From: Colius striatus
Lineage: Eukaryota; Chordata; Aves; Coliiformes; Coliidae
DNA length: 64,000 bases
Reading direction: 5' to 3'
Assembly: GCF_028858725.1 (NCBI RefSeq)
Contig: NC_084789.1
Coordinates: forward strand, 41,881,594 to 41,945,593
In this document: positions 42,801 through 64,000 of the stretch, piece after piece
How the letters are laid out: every line of letters starts with the position of its first letter
Numbering within the stretch: position 1 is the stretch's first letter
Notes under the pieces: generated by a model
What the model saw: only the letters and a program-made list of their open reading frames with translations
Told to the model about the DNA's origin: nothing
Databases searched by the model: none
Translations under genes and position numbers: made by a program

Positions 42801-45340
42801 GGCTTCTTCCTTCTGCTCAGTGTGCCTGTCCCCAGCACAGCTGTATCCTGCTGTGCCTCTCAGGGCCACAGTGTGTGGCTGCTGCTGGCTGGGGCTGGGC
42901 TGATGCTCTGACTCCTCTCCTGCCAGATGAGATCCAAGCCATTGCCAGCATGATGGAGAAGCAGGCCAGGATCGTGGTGAAGCCAAAGGAAGTCTCCCAG
43001 GAAGAGAAGCAAAGGAAAGCTGCCCTCCTGGCCCAGTATGCCAACGTGACGGACGAGGAAGAATATCCTTTTCCCAGCTCAGTCGAGACTCAGTGCTCTG
43101 AAGGACAGTGTTTCCTAAAGCCTCCCAAAATGCCTTTCCACTTCTGCAGTATCTGGTGGGGGAGAATTGGAGAAACTTCTCGATCTTCCTTCTCCAGAAT
43201 AAAACAAGTTCTACGGAGCGAAGTGCGGAAGCTCCTGGTGTGGAGTGGCTGTTCTGCTTCTGGCTGGGGGTCAGTCACCTCCCAGTAGCGCCTGCACAGC
43301 ACCTCCTCTGTTGGATTTCTCTCTTGCTTTCTGCTGAGAAACCCATCAAAAAGATCTTCTTTAGAGAGTGTGTGTAGAGTGGAGAGTTTAAAAGTTACCT
43401 CTTCGTAGTGCTGAAGCAGCAGCTCTTGCTTGAAGGGCAAGGCTGAGCAGGAGAGAACGGAGGCCAGCCTCGAGGGGCAGGGGTGGGCTGAAGGGGGCTG
43501 TGCTGCTCGCCTGGTCCTTGATTGGCTGCAGGACGTTTTATCTTCTTCATCGTGGCTTGATAAAATTGTTCTTTAACATGTTTAGAGTTCAGTGTGACTA
43601 TGGAGAGGCACAAGTTCATTACTGATGTCCAGATTTCCTTAATGCTCTCACTGGCGAGGATGAACAGGGCGGATCGAGTGCAGCAGCAGTAAACATCGCA
43701 TCGGAAAAATGTATCCTTTGTGTTCTGGGTGCCTCTGTGCAAGGCAGGAGCTTCCACGGTGAGTTTCCCATCCCTCCTTATCTGTGTTGATACTTTCTTT
43801 GGGGCCACCTTTTCAGTTTAGTGATTGATGTTTCTGTTCATGGAGCCTGATCTCACTTGTAATGCACGGCAGGGTCCATCTGCTCCCTCCCTGTGTGTGT
43901 GGCTGAAACGGGTCCTGTCGCTCTTCTCTGTTTCTTCCTTCTCCCTTCCACCTTCTCTGAAGCTTCACAGAACACACTTGTTAATAAGGATAATTCTCCC
44001 AGGACATCATCTTAATGTTAGCTGTTGTCCAGAGAGGTAAATCACATCAGGAATTATTCAAAGTGCAACAGAAACAAACCCAGGGTGAACTCCTCGGGCC
44101 GTGGTGCAGCTGAGCTGTAACGGTGAGCAACGACCAAGTAGCCCCCATGTTTTTCTTGTCACAACAGTTTGAGTTGCTCTTTGAGCTTGGGTTTAAGATT
44201 GAGGCAGGCTTTATCATACAATTAAAAAACAAAACCTAAATGATTCTTGTTCCCTGCACTGTTGATGGTTGGGAGGGAGAGGCAGCAGGGGAGATACCTG
44301 CTCACTCCTGCAGCTCTTCCCAAGGCATTTACCACTCCTCGCTGTGGGAGGGAGGGTGTGAGACCACAGGAGCACATCAGAACTAAACCAGAACATAACA
44401 ACAGTAAGAAGAATAACAGTAGTAATTAAGGGAAACAAAGCCCAAGCAAAAGCCAAGTGCTGCCCAATGCAGTTGCTCCCCAAGTGCTGAGCAATGCCCA
44501 AGCAGCACTCTCACCTCCTGGCCACCCCTCCAGTTTCTGCACTGGGGATGGCTCCTGGGGTATGGAATAGCCCTGGTGCTAGCTGGGGCCAGCTCTCCTG
44601 GCCATGCTCCCTCCCAGCTTCCTGGACCTGCTCAGCAATAACCACAACATTCTCTTCAGTGTAAACCCAAAATACAGCCCTGTAGCAGCTACTAGGAAGA
44701 AAATTGCCTCAACCAAAATCAGGACCGTTCCCTCAGACTGCCAGTGGTCTGCTCCCCCACCCCCGGTGCAGGCTGCAGCCACTGTGTGTGCAGATACGTA
44801 CGTGTGCACGTCTGTACAGACACCACAGCTGTGGTGAATCACTGCAGGGGACTGGACCCAAAGGGCTATTTTAAGCTTGTGGAGGTTTGACAAATGTTTT
44901 TACACATGAAGCTTAAGCAGCTGCAGACAACCTGGATTTTCTGGGAAGCAGTCCCTTCCCAGGGCACGTGCATTTACCACACGTGACTTTTCTCTTTGCA
45001 AAAACAAGCAGAGATTTGCTTTTTCTTCCTTCATTCCTCATTCCCACGTTCCCCACCCGCCTGGTGAAGCAGCAGGAGCAGGGAGGTAGAACAGCCCACC
45101 GCTGTGCTCCCAGCGCCGCACGCCAGCGTTGTCTGTCCTTAACGTGCCGCAGCGCTCTTCCGCAACACCAACGTGGAGGATGTGCTCAACGCCCGCCGGC
45201 TGGAGCGCGAGCTGCTGCGCGACGAGTGCCAGAAGAAGAAAGAGCAAGATAAACTCCAGCGAGAGAAGGATAAGCTGGCCAAGCAGGAGCGGAAGGAGAA
45301 GGAGAAGAAAAGGACACAGAAAGGCGAGCGGAAGCGATAG
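39866..45340 (+). CDS. CCDC43: CCDC43, coiled-coil domain protein 43, 5 exons
   Basis: This small, conserved metazoan protein has no firmly established molecular function known to me. Exons: 39866-40045, 41051-41138, 42927-43062, 43652-43710, 45153-45340; phases match and the product is 216 aa (human 224). Recognisable segments: N-terminal [27 protein letters not shown] (16-42), acidic [28 protein letters not shown] and [20 protein letters not shown] in the middle, then [20 protein letters not shown] and a Lys/Glu/Arg-rich helical tail ending [11 protein letters not shown]. Most exon junctions fall exactly where the human protein aligns. Exon 4 is 59 nt and codes a poorly conserved acidic/Ala/Ser linker. 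Introns 3 and 4 carry U12-type signals (AT-AC and GT-AG). The start is the first ATG after the bidirectional promoter, with context gcaggATGG. Confidence 0.95.
40305..40480 (+). mobile_element. CR1 LINE fragment in CCDC43 intron 1
   Basis: It contains 'gagggtgtggaggctccttt', 'acccgcctggacacgttcct', 'gagccaggggaacctggttg' and 'gaggagctctgcagggccc'-like blocks typical of the CR1 3' region. The terminal short-repeat tail is missing or eroded. Confidence 0.8.
43063..43072 (+). promoter_or_regulatory. CCDC43: CCDC43 intron 3 donor, U12 AT-AC type
   Basis: The intron opens ATATCCTTTT right after GACGAGGAAGA. This is a perfect match to the AT-AC class U12 donor, and no usable GT donor is present at the position the frame requires. 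The leftover GA joins T of exon 4 to code Asp. Confidence 0.9.
43635..43651 (+). promoter_or_regulatory. CCDC43: CCDC43 intron 3 U12 branch site and AC acceptor
   Basis: TTCCTTAAT (43635-43643) is a perfect match to the U12 branch consensus TTCCTTRAY. The intron ends ...gctctcAC at 43651, ten nucleotides past the branch adenosine (43642), with no long polypyrimidine tract. Together with the donor this defines an AT-AC intron of 589 nt. Confidence 0.9.
43652..43710 (+). CDS. CCDC43: CCDC43 exon 4, 59 nt between two U12 introns
   Basis: The exon starts TGGCGAGGATGAACAGGGC and ends GGAAAAAT. In frame it reads [20 protein letters not shown] plus the first base of the next Ser codon. It aligns with the human linker between the VTDEE and [10 protein letters not shown] blocks (shared acidic start and NI-S-K end). 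Its length is 19 codons plus 2 nt, so skipping it would shift the frame. Confidence 0.88.
43711..43719 (+). promoter_or_regulatory. CCDC43: CCDC43 intron 4 donor, U12 GT-AG type
   Basis: The intron opens GTATCCTTT, a perfect match to the GT class of the U12 donor consensus. The intron runs to 45152 (1442 nt). Confidence 0.9.
44335..44750. mobile_element. Probable ERV LTR-derived fragment in CCDC43 intron 4
   Basis: Phrases such as 'ggggtatggaatagccctgg', 'tcctggccatgctccctccc', 'gctcagcaataaccacaaca', 'aacccaaaatacagc' and 'gctactaggaagaaaatt' resemble a widespread bird ERV LTR/3' region that I recall from memory. No coding capacity is seen. Family and orientation are not certain. Confidence 0.5.
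45136..45152 (+). promoter_or_regulatory. CCDC43: CCDC43 intron 4 U12 branch site and AG acceptor
   Basis: GTCCTTAAC matches the U12 branch consensus at 8 of 9 positions. Its adenosine (45142) lies 11 nt from exon 5, and the intron ends gtgccgcAG with no polypyrimidine tract between, as expected for U12-type introns. Confidence 0.88.
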
Positions 45341-46540
45341 CTGGAGTTTCCCGGTTGGACTTTGAAGGGATACAGGGGATTGCGAATGTGGTGTGTGTTG
45401 AAGCGCGGCAGCAGCTCTGGGCACGTGCTGGCGAGTGGTTCTGCAGAAGCCTTTCTTTCTTTTTTTTTTATTTCTCTTTTCCATAGCAGAAATGAAATTC
45501 CAAGCAGCTGTTGAGCTGGGAGTGTGCCATGTGCCTGTGGTGTCAGATGTCCCCGTCGGTTGTTGTGGCCAATGTCTGTGCCAAAGAATGGTGATGTGAT
45601 GATGTCCGTGTATGAAAAACGATCAATTGTTTTACTTCTGACCACCTGCAGCAAAGCAAAACTGAGCTGCAGGGGACAGGAGAGGACTTCCCCACTGGCT
45701 GAGCCCTCCTGCTGCCCTGGGTCTGCAGCAAGAGCATGGTAAGGGTTTGAGAGCCGAGTGCAGCCCCTCGCTGATGTGTCATTAAGGACATGCTGCTGCA
45801 GGGCAAATGTGAATTTATTTACACCTGCCTTCAAAAATGTGTTTGCAACTCCTTATCTTTATGCTGCCAACAACAACGCTGCATCTTTGTTCTGGCTGAG
45901 TGCGGGGTTTGGAGCTGACCTCAGTGAAGGCAACTGCTGCTCTGCAGCAGGAGAAAGGAAACCTAATGAAATATAGATGAGTTGCAGCTACGAGACTGCA
46001 GCACTCGCAGGCTCTTGGTGAAGCAGCGGCCATGCTGGTCTGTGCAGCAGCCACGGAGTCCTGGCACTGCTTTTAAGGCTTGTTGCCAGTGGCTGGAGAG
46101 TGGTGCCCCCAGGGCTAGGGCTGAATGTCCACTTACTGCTACAGCGGTGGCCAGGGCAAATGCCTGAAGGTGGGTGCAGCGCTGCGCAGGCTGGGAGCAC
46201 AAGCCAGTTGCTTTGGTCAGGTACAGCTGCAATCTGGAGCCACCTGTGAAGGCCAAATGCTTCTCTTGCGCCCGAAAGTCTTGTTACCTGCTGCTTCCAG
46301 CCTTTTTCCTGACACTGTCACCTGCCTCTGGTGAGGAGAGCACTCATTTGTCAGCTGAGCATGCAGGAGGAGCTGCTCTGGCTGCTGTGTGCTCTGGGCA
46401 GTGGGTGGCCCTCGGGCCCCAGTGCCGGCTTCAGCACCCCTCAGACCGAAGGGTCATGCCTCCTGTTTAGCTGCTGCAATTGTGAGTATCTAGCTGCTTA
46501 TCTTTGGACTTGAACAATTAAAACTAGTTGGCCAAGAAAC
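45341..46540 (+). other. CCDC43: Probable CCDC43 3'UTR
   Basis: The stop at 45338-45340 is followed by about 1.2 kb without conserved frames, up to an ATTAAA signal at 46517-46522. The assignment depends on that signal being used. Confidence 0.5.
46517..46522 (+). terminator. CCDC43: Candidate CCDC43 poly(A) signal ATTAAA
   Basis: ATTAAA sits in 'gaacaattaaaactag'. No canonical AATAAA was found on the plus strand between the stop codon and here. A later AATAAA lies near 47565. Confidence 0.35.
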
Positions 46541-46549
46541 TGGGTTCCC

Positions 46550-46553
46550 CCCT

Positions 46554-46589
<36 letters not shown>

Positions 46590-46590
46590 G
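46550..46590. repeat. (TC)n microsatellite
   Basis: An imperfect start (ccctctccctctccc) passes into about 14 uninterrupted TC dinucleotides ending ctctgtgag. It lies just past the candidate CCDC43 poly(A) signal. Confidence 0.95.
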
Positions 46591-47227
46591 TGAGTGGAAG
46601 TCACTGCTGTTGGTTGCGGGGGCTCCTCTCCCACCTTTCCCAGCAGCCATGATTCTGAGGGCTGACTCCTTGCTGCCATGGGGCTGGTTCTTGTTTGTTC
46701 GCGCTTTGTTTCCTGAGGCTGCAGTGCTGGGGCTTTGCAGGGCAGCAGACAATCTGTGCTTGTCCTGGCCCAGCCTGGGGGCTGCAGCATCGTGTTTCAG
46801 GGGTGTCCATGCAGCTGCCAGCGTGAAGGACTGCAGCAGGACAGCGGGGAGCTGAGGGAGAGTGGTGTCACAGCCCCACTGCACAGGGACTCCTCAAACC
46901 TCACCACTGTGCCCAGCCCCTGGGGACTGAGCTGTAGGTCAGCCCCTGTGCTCGAAGCAGCCCTGGCCCCACATGGGCTGGAGGAAGCTGCTGGCTGTCA
47001 GGGTGATCTAATGCTTCCCCTCAGCTGCTCTGGCAGCAACAGCCACTCTCCCTTGCTGGCAGTAGTCTTGTTCCTAAGATGGGCACCAAGAGCTCTGCCA
47101 CCTGAACTTCCCCACTCCCTCCACTTTCCCGTGGAACACCAGCCAAGGGCTGGAGCTGCCCCGGCCCGCAGGGGTGTCCTAACCCAGCAGCAGACACTTT
47201 TGCTATTGGTTCATTTGCCTCTTCAGG

Positions 47228-47413
47228 TGAGGGAGCCCTGGCCCAGGCTGCCCAGGGAGGGTGTGGAGGCTCCTTCTTGGGAGGTTTCCAAACCCACCTG
47301 GACATGTTCCTGTGCCCCCTGAGCCAGGGGAACCTGCTTTAGCAGTGGGTTGGGCTGGAGGAGCTCTGCAGGGCCCTTCCAACCCCCACCAGGCTGGGAT
47401 TCTGTGATTCTGT
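47228..47413 (+). mobile_element. CR1 LINE fragment, 3' end
   Basis: It contains 'ccctggcccaggctgcccag', 'gtgtggaggctccttcttgg', 'aaacccacctggacatgttc', 'gagctctgcagggcccttcc' and ends in 'gggattctgtgattctgt', the CR1 tail. Confidence 0.9.
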
Positions 47414-47656
47414 ATTCACGAGCACAGCACAGGCATCAACATTAAGGAGTCTATAGAGCAGGAATACTCCAGCCAGGCTCCTAGGTTTCTAGTGGAGATA
47501 CTGCAATTACAGCACAAGCTTCCTCTAGCAATACAGAGCCTGTAACTAACAAGATATTTGCAGGGGAAATAAACCAATTTGGCTTCACTGTGCTGGTGCC
47601 ATTTTCCTCGGATTTGTCTGACATTGTGTCATCTCTCCCCACTAGACAGACATTTT

Positions 47657-47990
47657 AGCATCACAGAATCACAGGATGTTTTGGGTTGGAAAGGACATTA
47701 ATCCAAGTCCAACCCCCTGCCATGGGCAGGGACACCTTCCACCAGAAACCTGCCCTTGAATGCTCCCATGGCAGCCACAACCTCTCTGGACAATCTGTCC
47801 CAGTGAAGAATTTCTTTTTCACATCTCATCAAAGTCTCCCCTCTTTCAGTTTAAAGCCATCACTCTTTATCTTGTCACTACAGGCCCTTGTACAAAGTCC
47901 CCTTCTGGCTTTCAGGTTGGCCCCTTTAGGCACTCGAAGCTGCTTTAAGGTCTCGCTCTGGAGCCTTCTCCAGGCAGAACAACCATCACT
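47657..47990 (-). mobile_element. CR1 LINE fragment, minus strand
   Basis: The plus strand starts 'tcacagaatcacaggatg', the reverse complement of the CR1 tail, then 'gttgggttggaaaggac', 'ccaccttccaccagaaacc' and 'ttaaagccatcactctttatc', a common CR1 order in reverse. Confidence 0.9.
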
Positions 47991-48400
47991 TTATACCTCT
48001 TAACGTACTTCAACAACACACTGAAAATGACAATCCCCATTACCGGACCAAGTCGCGGGAGCTGAGGCGATGGAGACAGCGGCAGAACCAAAGCTAATTT
48101 ATTGCTTACCAGACAGCCTAAGGTCAGTACAGTGTCACTTGTAACATCAGCTCTTGCCAGGTGAAGCTCAGCCCAGCTCAGCGCTGTGTGGGCTGCACCT
48201 CGTGCCCCAGCCCCTCTGTCAGCACCTTTGGCCACTGCAGTGATCCAAACACTCCCTTTTCTGCTGCACTTTCATGCTGCTTCTCTCTCCCATCATCCAA
48301 TGACAATTTATGTGGTGTGGTCACACCGTGTACTTCCAGAAGCAGGAAGAACACAGACATTTAAAAGACCAGGGTGTCTAGGCAAGGACAGCTGAATAAA

Positions 48401-49442
48401 TTTAATCCCCACATTATACACGCGATGCTGGAAGTGTTAAAACCCCGTGTCTCCCGAGCCACCTAATACCAACATTGCCTACCAGTGAATAAGTTACTTG
48501 TTTCTCATATGGATTAAGACATGCAGATAAACACCAAGTGTGAAGAGCTGTCAGAAATGCAGAGGTGAGCTAAGAAGTCTTACAATATGACAACCAAGTT
48601 TCAAACCAAGCTAGCGAAAGAGTAACTTGAACAAAATCTCCAATGGCGGAACTCTGCAATACCTCCTGCAGTGGCAAAGTTTAGGTATTAAAAACAGCAC
48701 TCGTCATTTCAGTTGCCACACGGCTTTAGAGGACAACCCCGTGTGCCAGTCACAGTTTGATTACGCTTAAATACTTTAAAACAGAGGTTCTTTTTTCCTA
48801 AGAGCATGCCCAAACGATTTCAACACATTTACTAAATTGCATGGTTTCACAACAGCAATTTGGTCATACCAGTAATTTAGTAGAACCTGGTGCATCTCCT
48901 TTCACCAACTTAAGACTCTAAAATATCAAATTCATAAATACTTGTATTTTAAATATTTAATTTTACATGAATGTTGGGTTTTCTTTGCATTTTCCCCCCG
49001 TTTCCAGGTTGTAGTTCGATAAGGAAACCACTTTCGCATCACAATCGTCTCTGATACTGACTGCACACCCCATAACACTACGGTCTTTAAGAATCATTAT
49101 TTTAAAACCTATTTCCTAAAGCAAAACTAAAAAGTTACTGGAAGAGTTGTACACCAGGGTTCACCTGCAGATGTTAAATAATACCTTGGCTGTTAATTAG
49201 TCTGATTCTTTCTTAAGTTAACGTGCACCGGCTTGGTTTTATGACTCTCTCACGCTGCCTGTCACGTTAACAGTTTAAGTAGAACCCAAGAGCCCTTAAA
49301 GCAAACTCAACTTCTCATCAAGACACAGCTTTAAATAGGAATATTTGTAGTTCAAACTTCACAAATAATTAAAAGGAATGAGCGTATCATCACCTCTCCT
49401 GGCCCTCGTGCGGACGGGCCCGCTGCCTCCGCTGGCGCTGCC
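48401..49442 (-). other. MEIOC: Probable MEIOC 3'UTR
   Basis: AT-rich sequence past the MEIOC stop without coding signature. ATTAAA on the minus strand at 48406-48401 is the nearest candidate end signal; AATAAA at 48103-48098 is a distal alternative. Confidence 0.5.
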
Positions 49443-62384
<12,942 letters not shown>

Positions 62385-62408
62385 GGGCGATCCCCGGGAC
62401 GGCGGCGG

Positions 62409-62450
62409 CTACCGGCGGCGCGCTCGGCCGCTGTCCCCGCGCGCGGCCAT
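62409..62450 (-). other. MEIOC: Short upstream ORF before the MEIOC start
   Basis: An ATG at 62450 in a strong context (GCGGCCATGGCC on plus; CCGCCATGGCC on minus) opens a 13-codon frame rich in Arg that stops with TAG at 62411-62409, 24 nt before the MEIOC ATG. If transcription starts upstream of 62450 it is a uORF in the MEIOC 5'UTR. Confidence 0.4.
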
Positions 62451-62784
62451 GGCGGGCGGCCTGAGGCGACGGGCGGCCGTTGGCTCCGCGCCCGCCCAAC
62501 CGCCGCCCCGCCCCGCGCGCTCTACACGATTGGTCGAGCCCTGAGCCGCCCGACCAATGAGCGGCCGCCGCGCTCCCTCGCGCCTCCCCACACCGCGTGA
62601 CCGTTCCGGTTCTCCACGCGGTCATTGGGCATTGAGGGGCCGCCGCTGCCCTCATGGCAACAGGAGCTGACTCCTTATTGGCCCCGATGCGGCTGCGCCT
62701 AGCCAATGAAAAATCAGCTCTCTCAGGCTTTCCGCCAATGAGGGGCCGCGGAGGCCTTGTTAACCCGGAGACGGCGCTGGCGCT

Positions 62785-62877
62785 GCGGCCGTGCTCCGCC
62801 TCGGCACGGCTCGGCTTCCGTCGCTGCCGCTTCGGCCCCGGGGAGCGGCGTGGCCTGGCCTGGCCTGGCCTGGGAAG
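62785..62877 (+). other. Candidate first exon of an unidentified plus-strand transcript
   Basis: CpG-rich sequence with the short repeat (TGGCC/TGGCCTGGCC) near 62850-62870 ends at a consensus donor GGGAAG|GTGAGT (exon end 62877). No product is recognisable from the 5' end alone, and no partner coding exon was identified before 64000. It could be the neighbour gene of MEIOC or a non-coding transcript. Confidence 0.35.
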
Positions 62878-64000
62878 GTGAGTGCTGGGGCCGCGGTGAG
62901 GCTGGGTGGCGATTGGCTGACGTACCTGTCCTGTGAGGGACCCGGCGAGTGGCTGGAGTCGTCCCGGGACTCGGGCCTTGTGTGAGGCACCGCCTGGGCC
63001 CTTCCGCAGCGAGGCTGCTCGTCAGCCGCTGCCATCGGGCCTCTGTGCTGGGACAGGCCTCCCCTGGGAGAGCCCGACCACAGCTTCACAGCTCTGGGCA
63101 TTGACCACGGCAATGAGAGGAAGCCTATGTTAACTGTGCAAGAGTAGGCCCTGGCTTGATGGCGTGGCTCCTTGTGGCAGGACTGGCTGGGCTCAGCCTG
63201 GGGAGCCCAAGGCCAAAGGGAACCTGTGGCTTCTGGCTTGGAGGGAACAGCTAGAGGAAACCTGATGGATGAGGGAGCCCAATTCCAGCAGCAGAGCCTC
63301 TGTGCTGGCACCTCTTCCTCGCTTCCTTACTGCTGGTTCAGGTGTGCCAGGTGTTGCTTTCTGTAAAAACGACTAAGGGAAACTGAAAAGCCCTGAAAGT
63401 AAGCCATGCTCTTGTTATCATTTCTCAAGCTATTTTGCTTTATGGAATATGGAGACACTGTTGTTTGGGCAGATAAAGGTAGAATGCAGGTACTGTCATC
63501 ATGATAGAGGCATGTTGCTTTCACAAGTAACAGAGGTCTGCAAGCAAATTCCACCCCACGAGAGATGCCTGGCAGGTACAGCCAAGGGGTTACATACAGC
63601 ACTTAACAACTGCTTTTCAGAGATGTTTCCCTGGTGCAGGTGAGGATGGGACACAGACTGAGAAACACAGCTCAGCTGTTGTTCAAGCAGGAACAACATG
63701 GTGTCGCTGAATTCTTGCACTGTTTAGATCTGCCAACAACATGTTCAGGTATAGATCTGATTTCTTTAACCACTGAGCTACATCCATGGCCTGAGGCATT
63801 GATCACTTTGGCCCATGGCATTCAGGTGGCTCCCCGCAGATCCCCCTGAGCTTGCCAGTCCTCCCTGGATGACATGGCCACCTGTCCAAAGCAGCAAACC
63901 AGCAGTTAAAATCAACATCAATACTTTATGATGTCATCAGAACCCTGTGCAGGAAGCTGTGCTGGCAGGCTGCTAATGCACTAAAGATTGCTCCTTGAAT
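62878..64000. other. Sequence right of the MEIOC promoter, no gene recognised
   Basis: Open frames are all under 100 codons except GC-driven antisense frames, and none matches a known protein. It may be the first intron of the plus-strand transcript whose exon ends at 62877. Confidence 0.45.

Larger units (their letters stand above)
46591..48400. other. CCDC43-MEIOC intergenic DNA with two CR1 copies
   Basis: Short gap between two convergent genes. It holds two CR1 fragments in opposite orientation, listed separately, and no recognisable gene. An AATAAA on the minus strand at 48103-48098 is a distal alternative poly(A) signal for MEIOC. Confidence 0.5.
62385..62877. promoter_or_regulatory. 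CpG-rich probable bidirectional promoter with CCAAT boxes
   Basis: Upstream of the MEIOC ATG there is CpG-rich DNA holding CCAAT/ATTGG pentamers at 62529-62533, 62554-62558, 62624-62628, 62677-62681, 62703-62707 and 62735-62739, with a seventh at 62912-62916 just outside. Most have flanks fitting NF-Y sites (CCAATGA/G, GATTGG). On the plus strand an exon-like segment ends at 62877. This suggests divergent transcription, but no TATA box or mapped start is visible. Confidence 0.6.

Overview
This is a stretch of a bird genome. It has spliced vertebrate genes, nine CR1 LINE fragments with the usual avian 3' end, bird-type endogenous retrovirus debris, and very short GC-rich intergenic gaps typical of a microchromosome. 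Gene order matches human 17q21.31 in reverse: GJC1, ADAM11, DBF4B, CCDC43, MEIOC (in chicken this block lies on chromosome 27, from general knowledge). The species cannot be fixed from the sequence.

Layout. 1-5095: no coding gene; two candidate GJC1 5'UTR exons and a CR1 copy ending about 50 bp before the GJC1 splice acceptor. 5115-6296 (+): GJC1 (connexin 45), single coding exon, 3'UTR to about 8.7 kb. 8.7-16.8 kb: intergenic, with a (GGTGA)n array, a CR1 copy, a 61-bp tandem duplication, and a minus-strand retroviral remnant with an LTR-like end and a lysine-tRNA type primer-binding site. 18372-26995 (-): ADAM11 in 26 coding exons (768 aa). 28734-39541 (-): DBF4B in 11 exons (754 aa). 39866-45340 (+): CCDC43 in 5 exons (216 aa). 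49443-62384 (-): MEIOC in 8 coding exons (922 aa). 62.5-62.9 kb: CpG-rich, CCAAT-rich probable bidirectional promoter and the first exon of an unidentified plus-strand transcript.

All exon models were built by hand from splice sites, reading-frame continuity and remembered human orthologues; each closes in frame from ATG to stop. DBF4B and CCDC43 are head to head over 324 bp. CCDC43/MEIOC and GJC1/ADAM11 are tail to tail. The genes work in different processes: gap junctions (GJC1), neuronal adhesion (ADAM11), CDC7 kinase activation (DBF4B), meiotic prophase (MEIOC) and unknown (CCDC43).

The most striking observation is a local cluster of U12-type (minor spliceosome) introns. CCDC43 intron 3 is AT-AC and intron 4 is GT-AG, both with near-perfect U12 donor and branch motifs, flanking a 59-nt exon. 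DBF4B intron 4, on the other side of the shared promoter, has a GTATCCTTC donor. I found no prokaryotic features, CRISPR arrays or novel defence-type system here.
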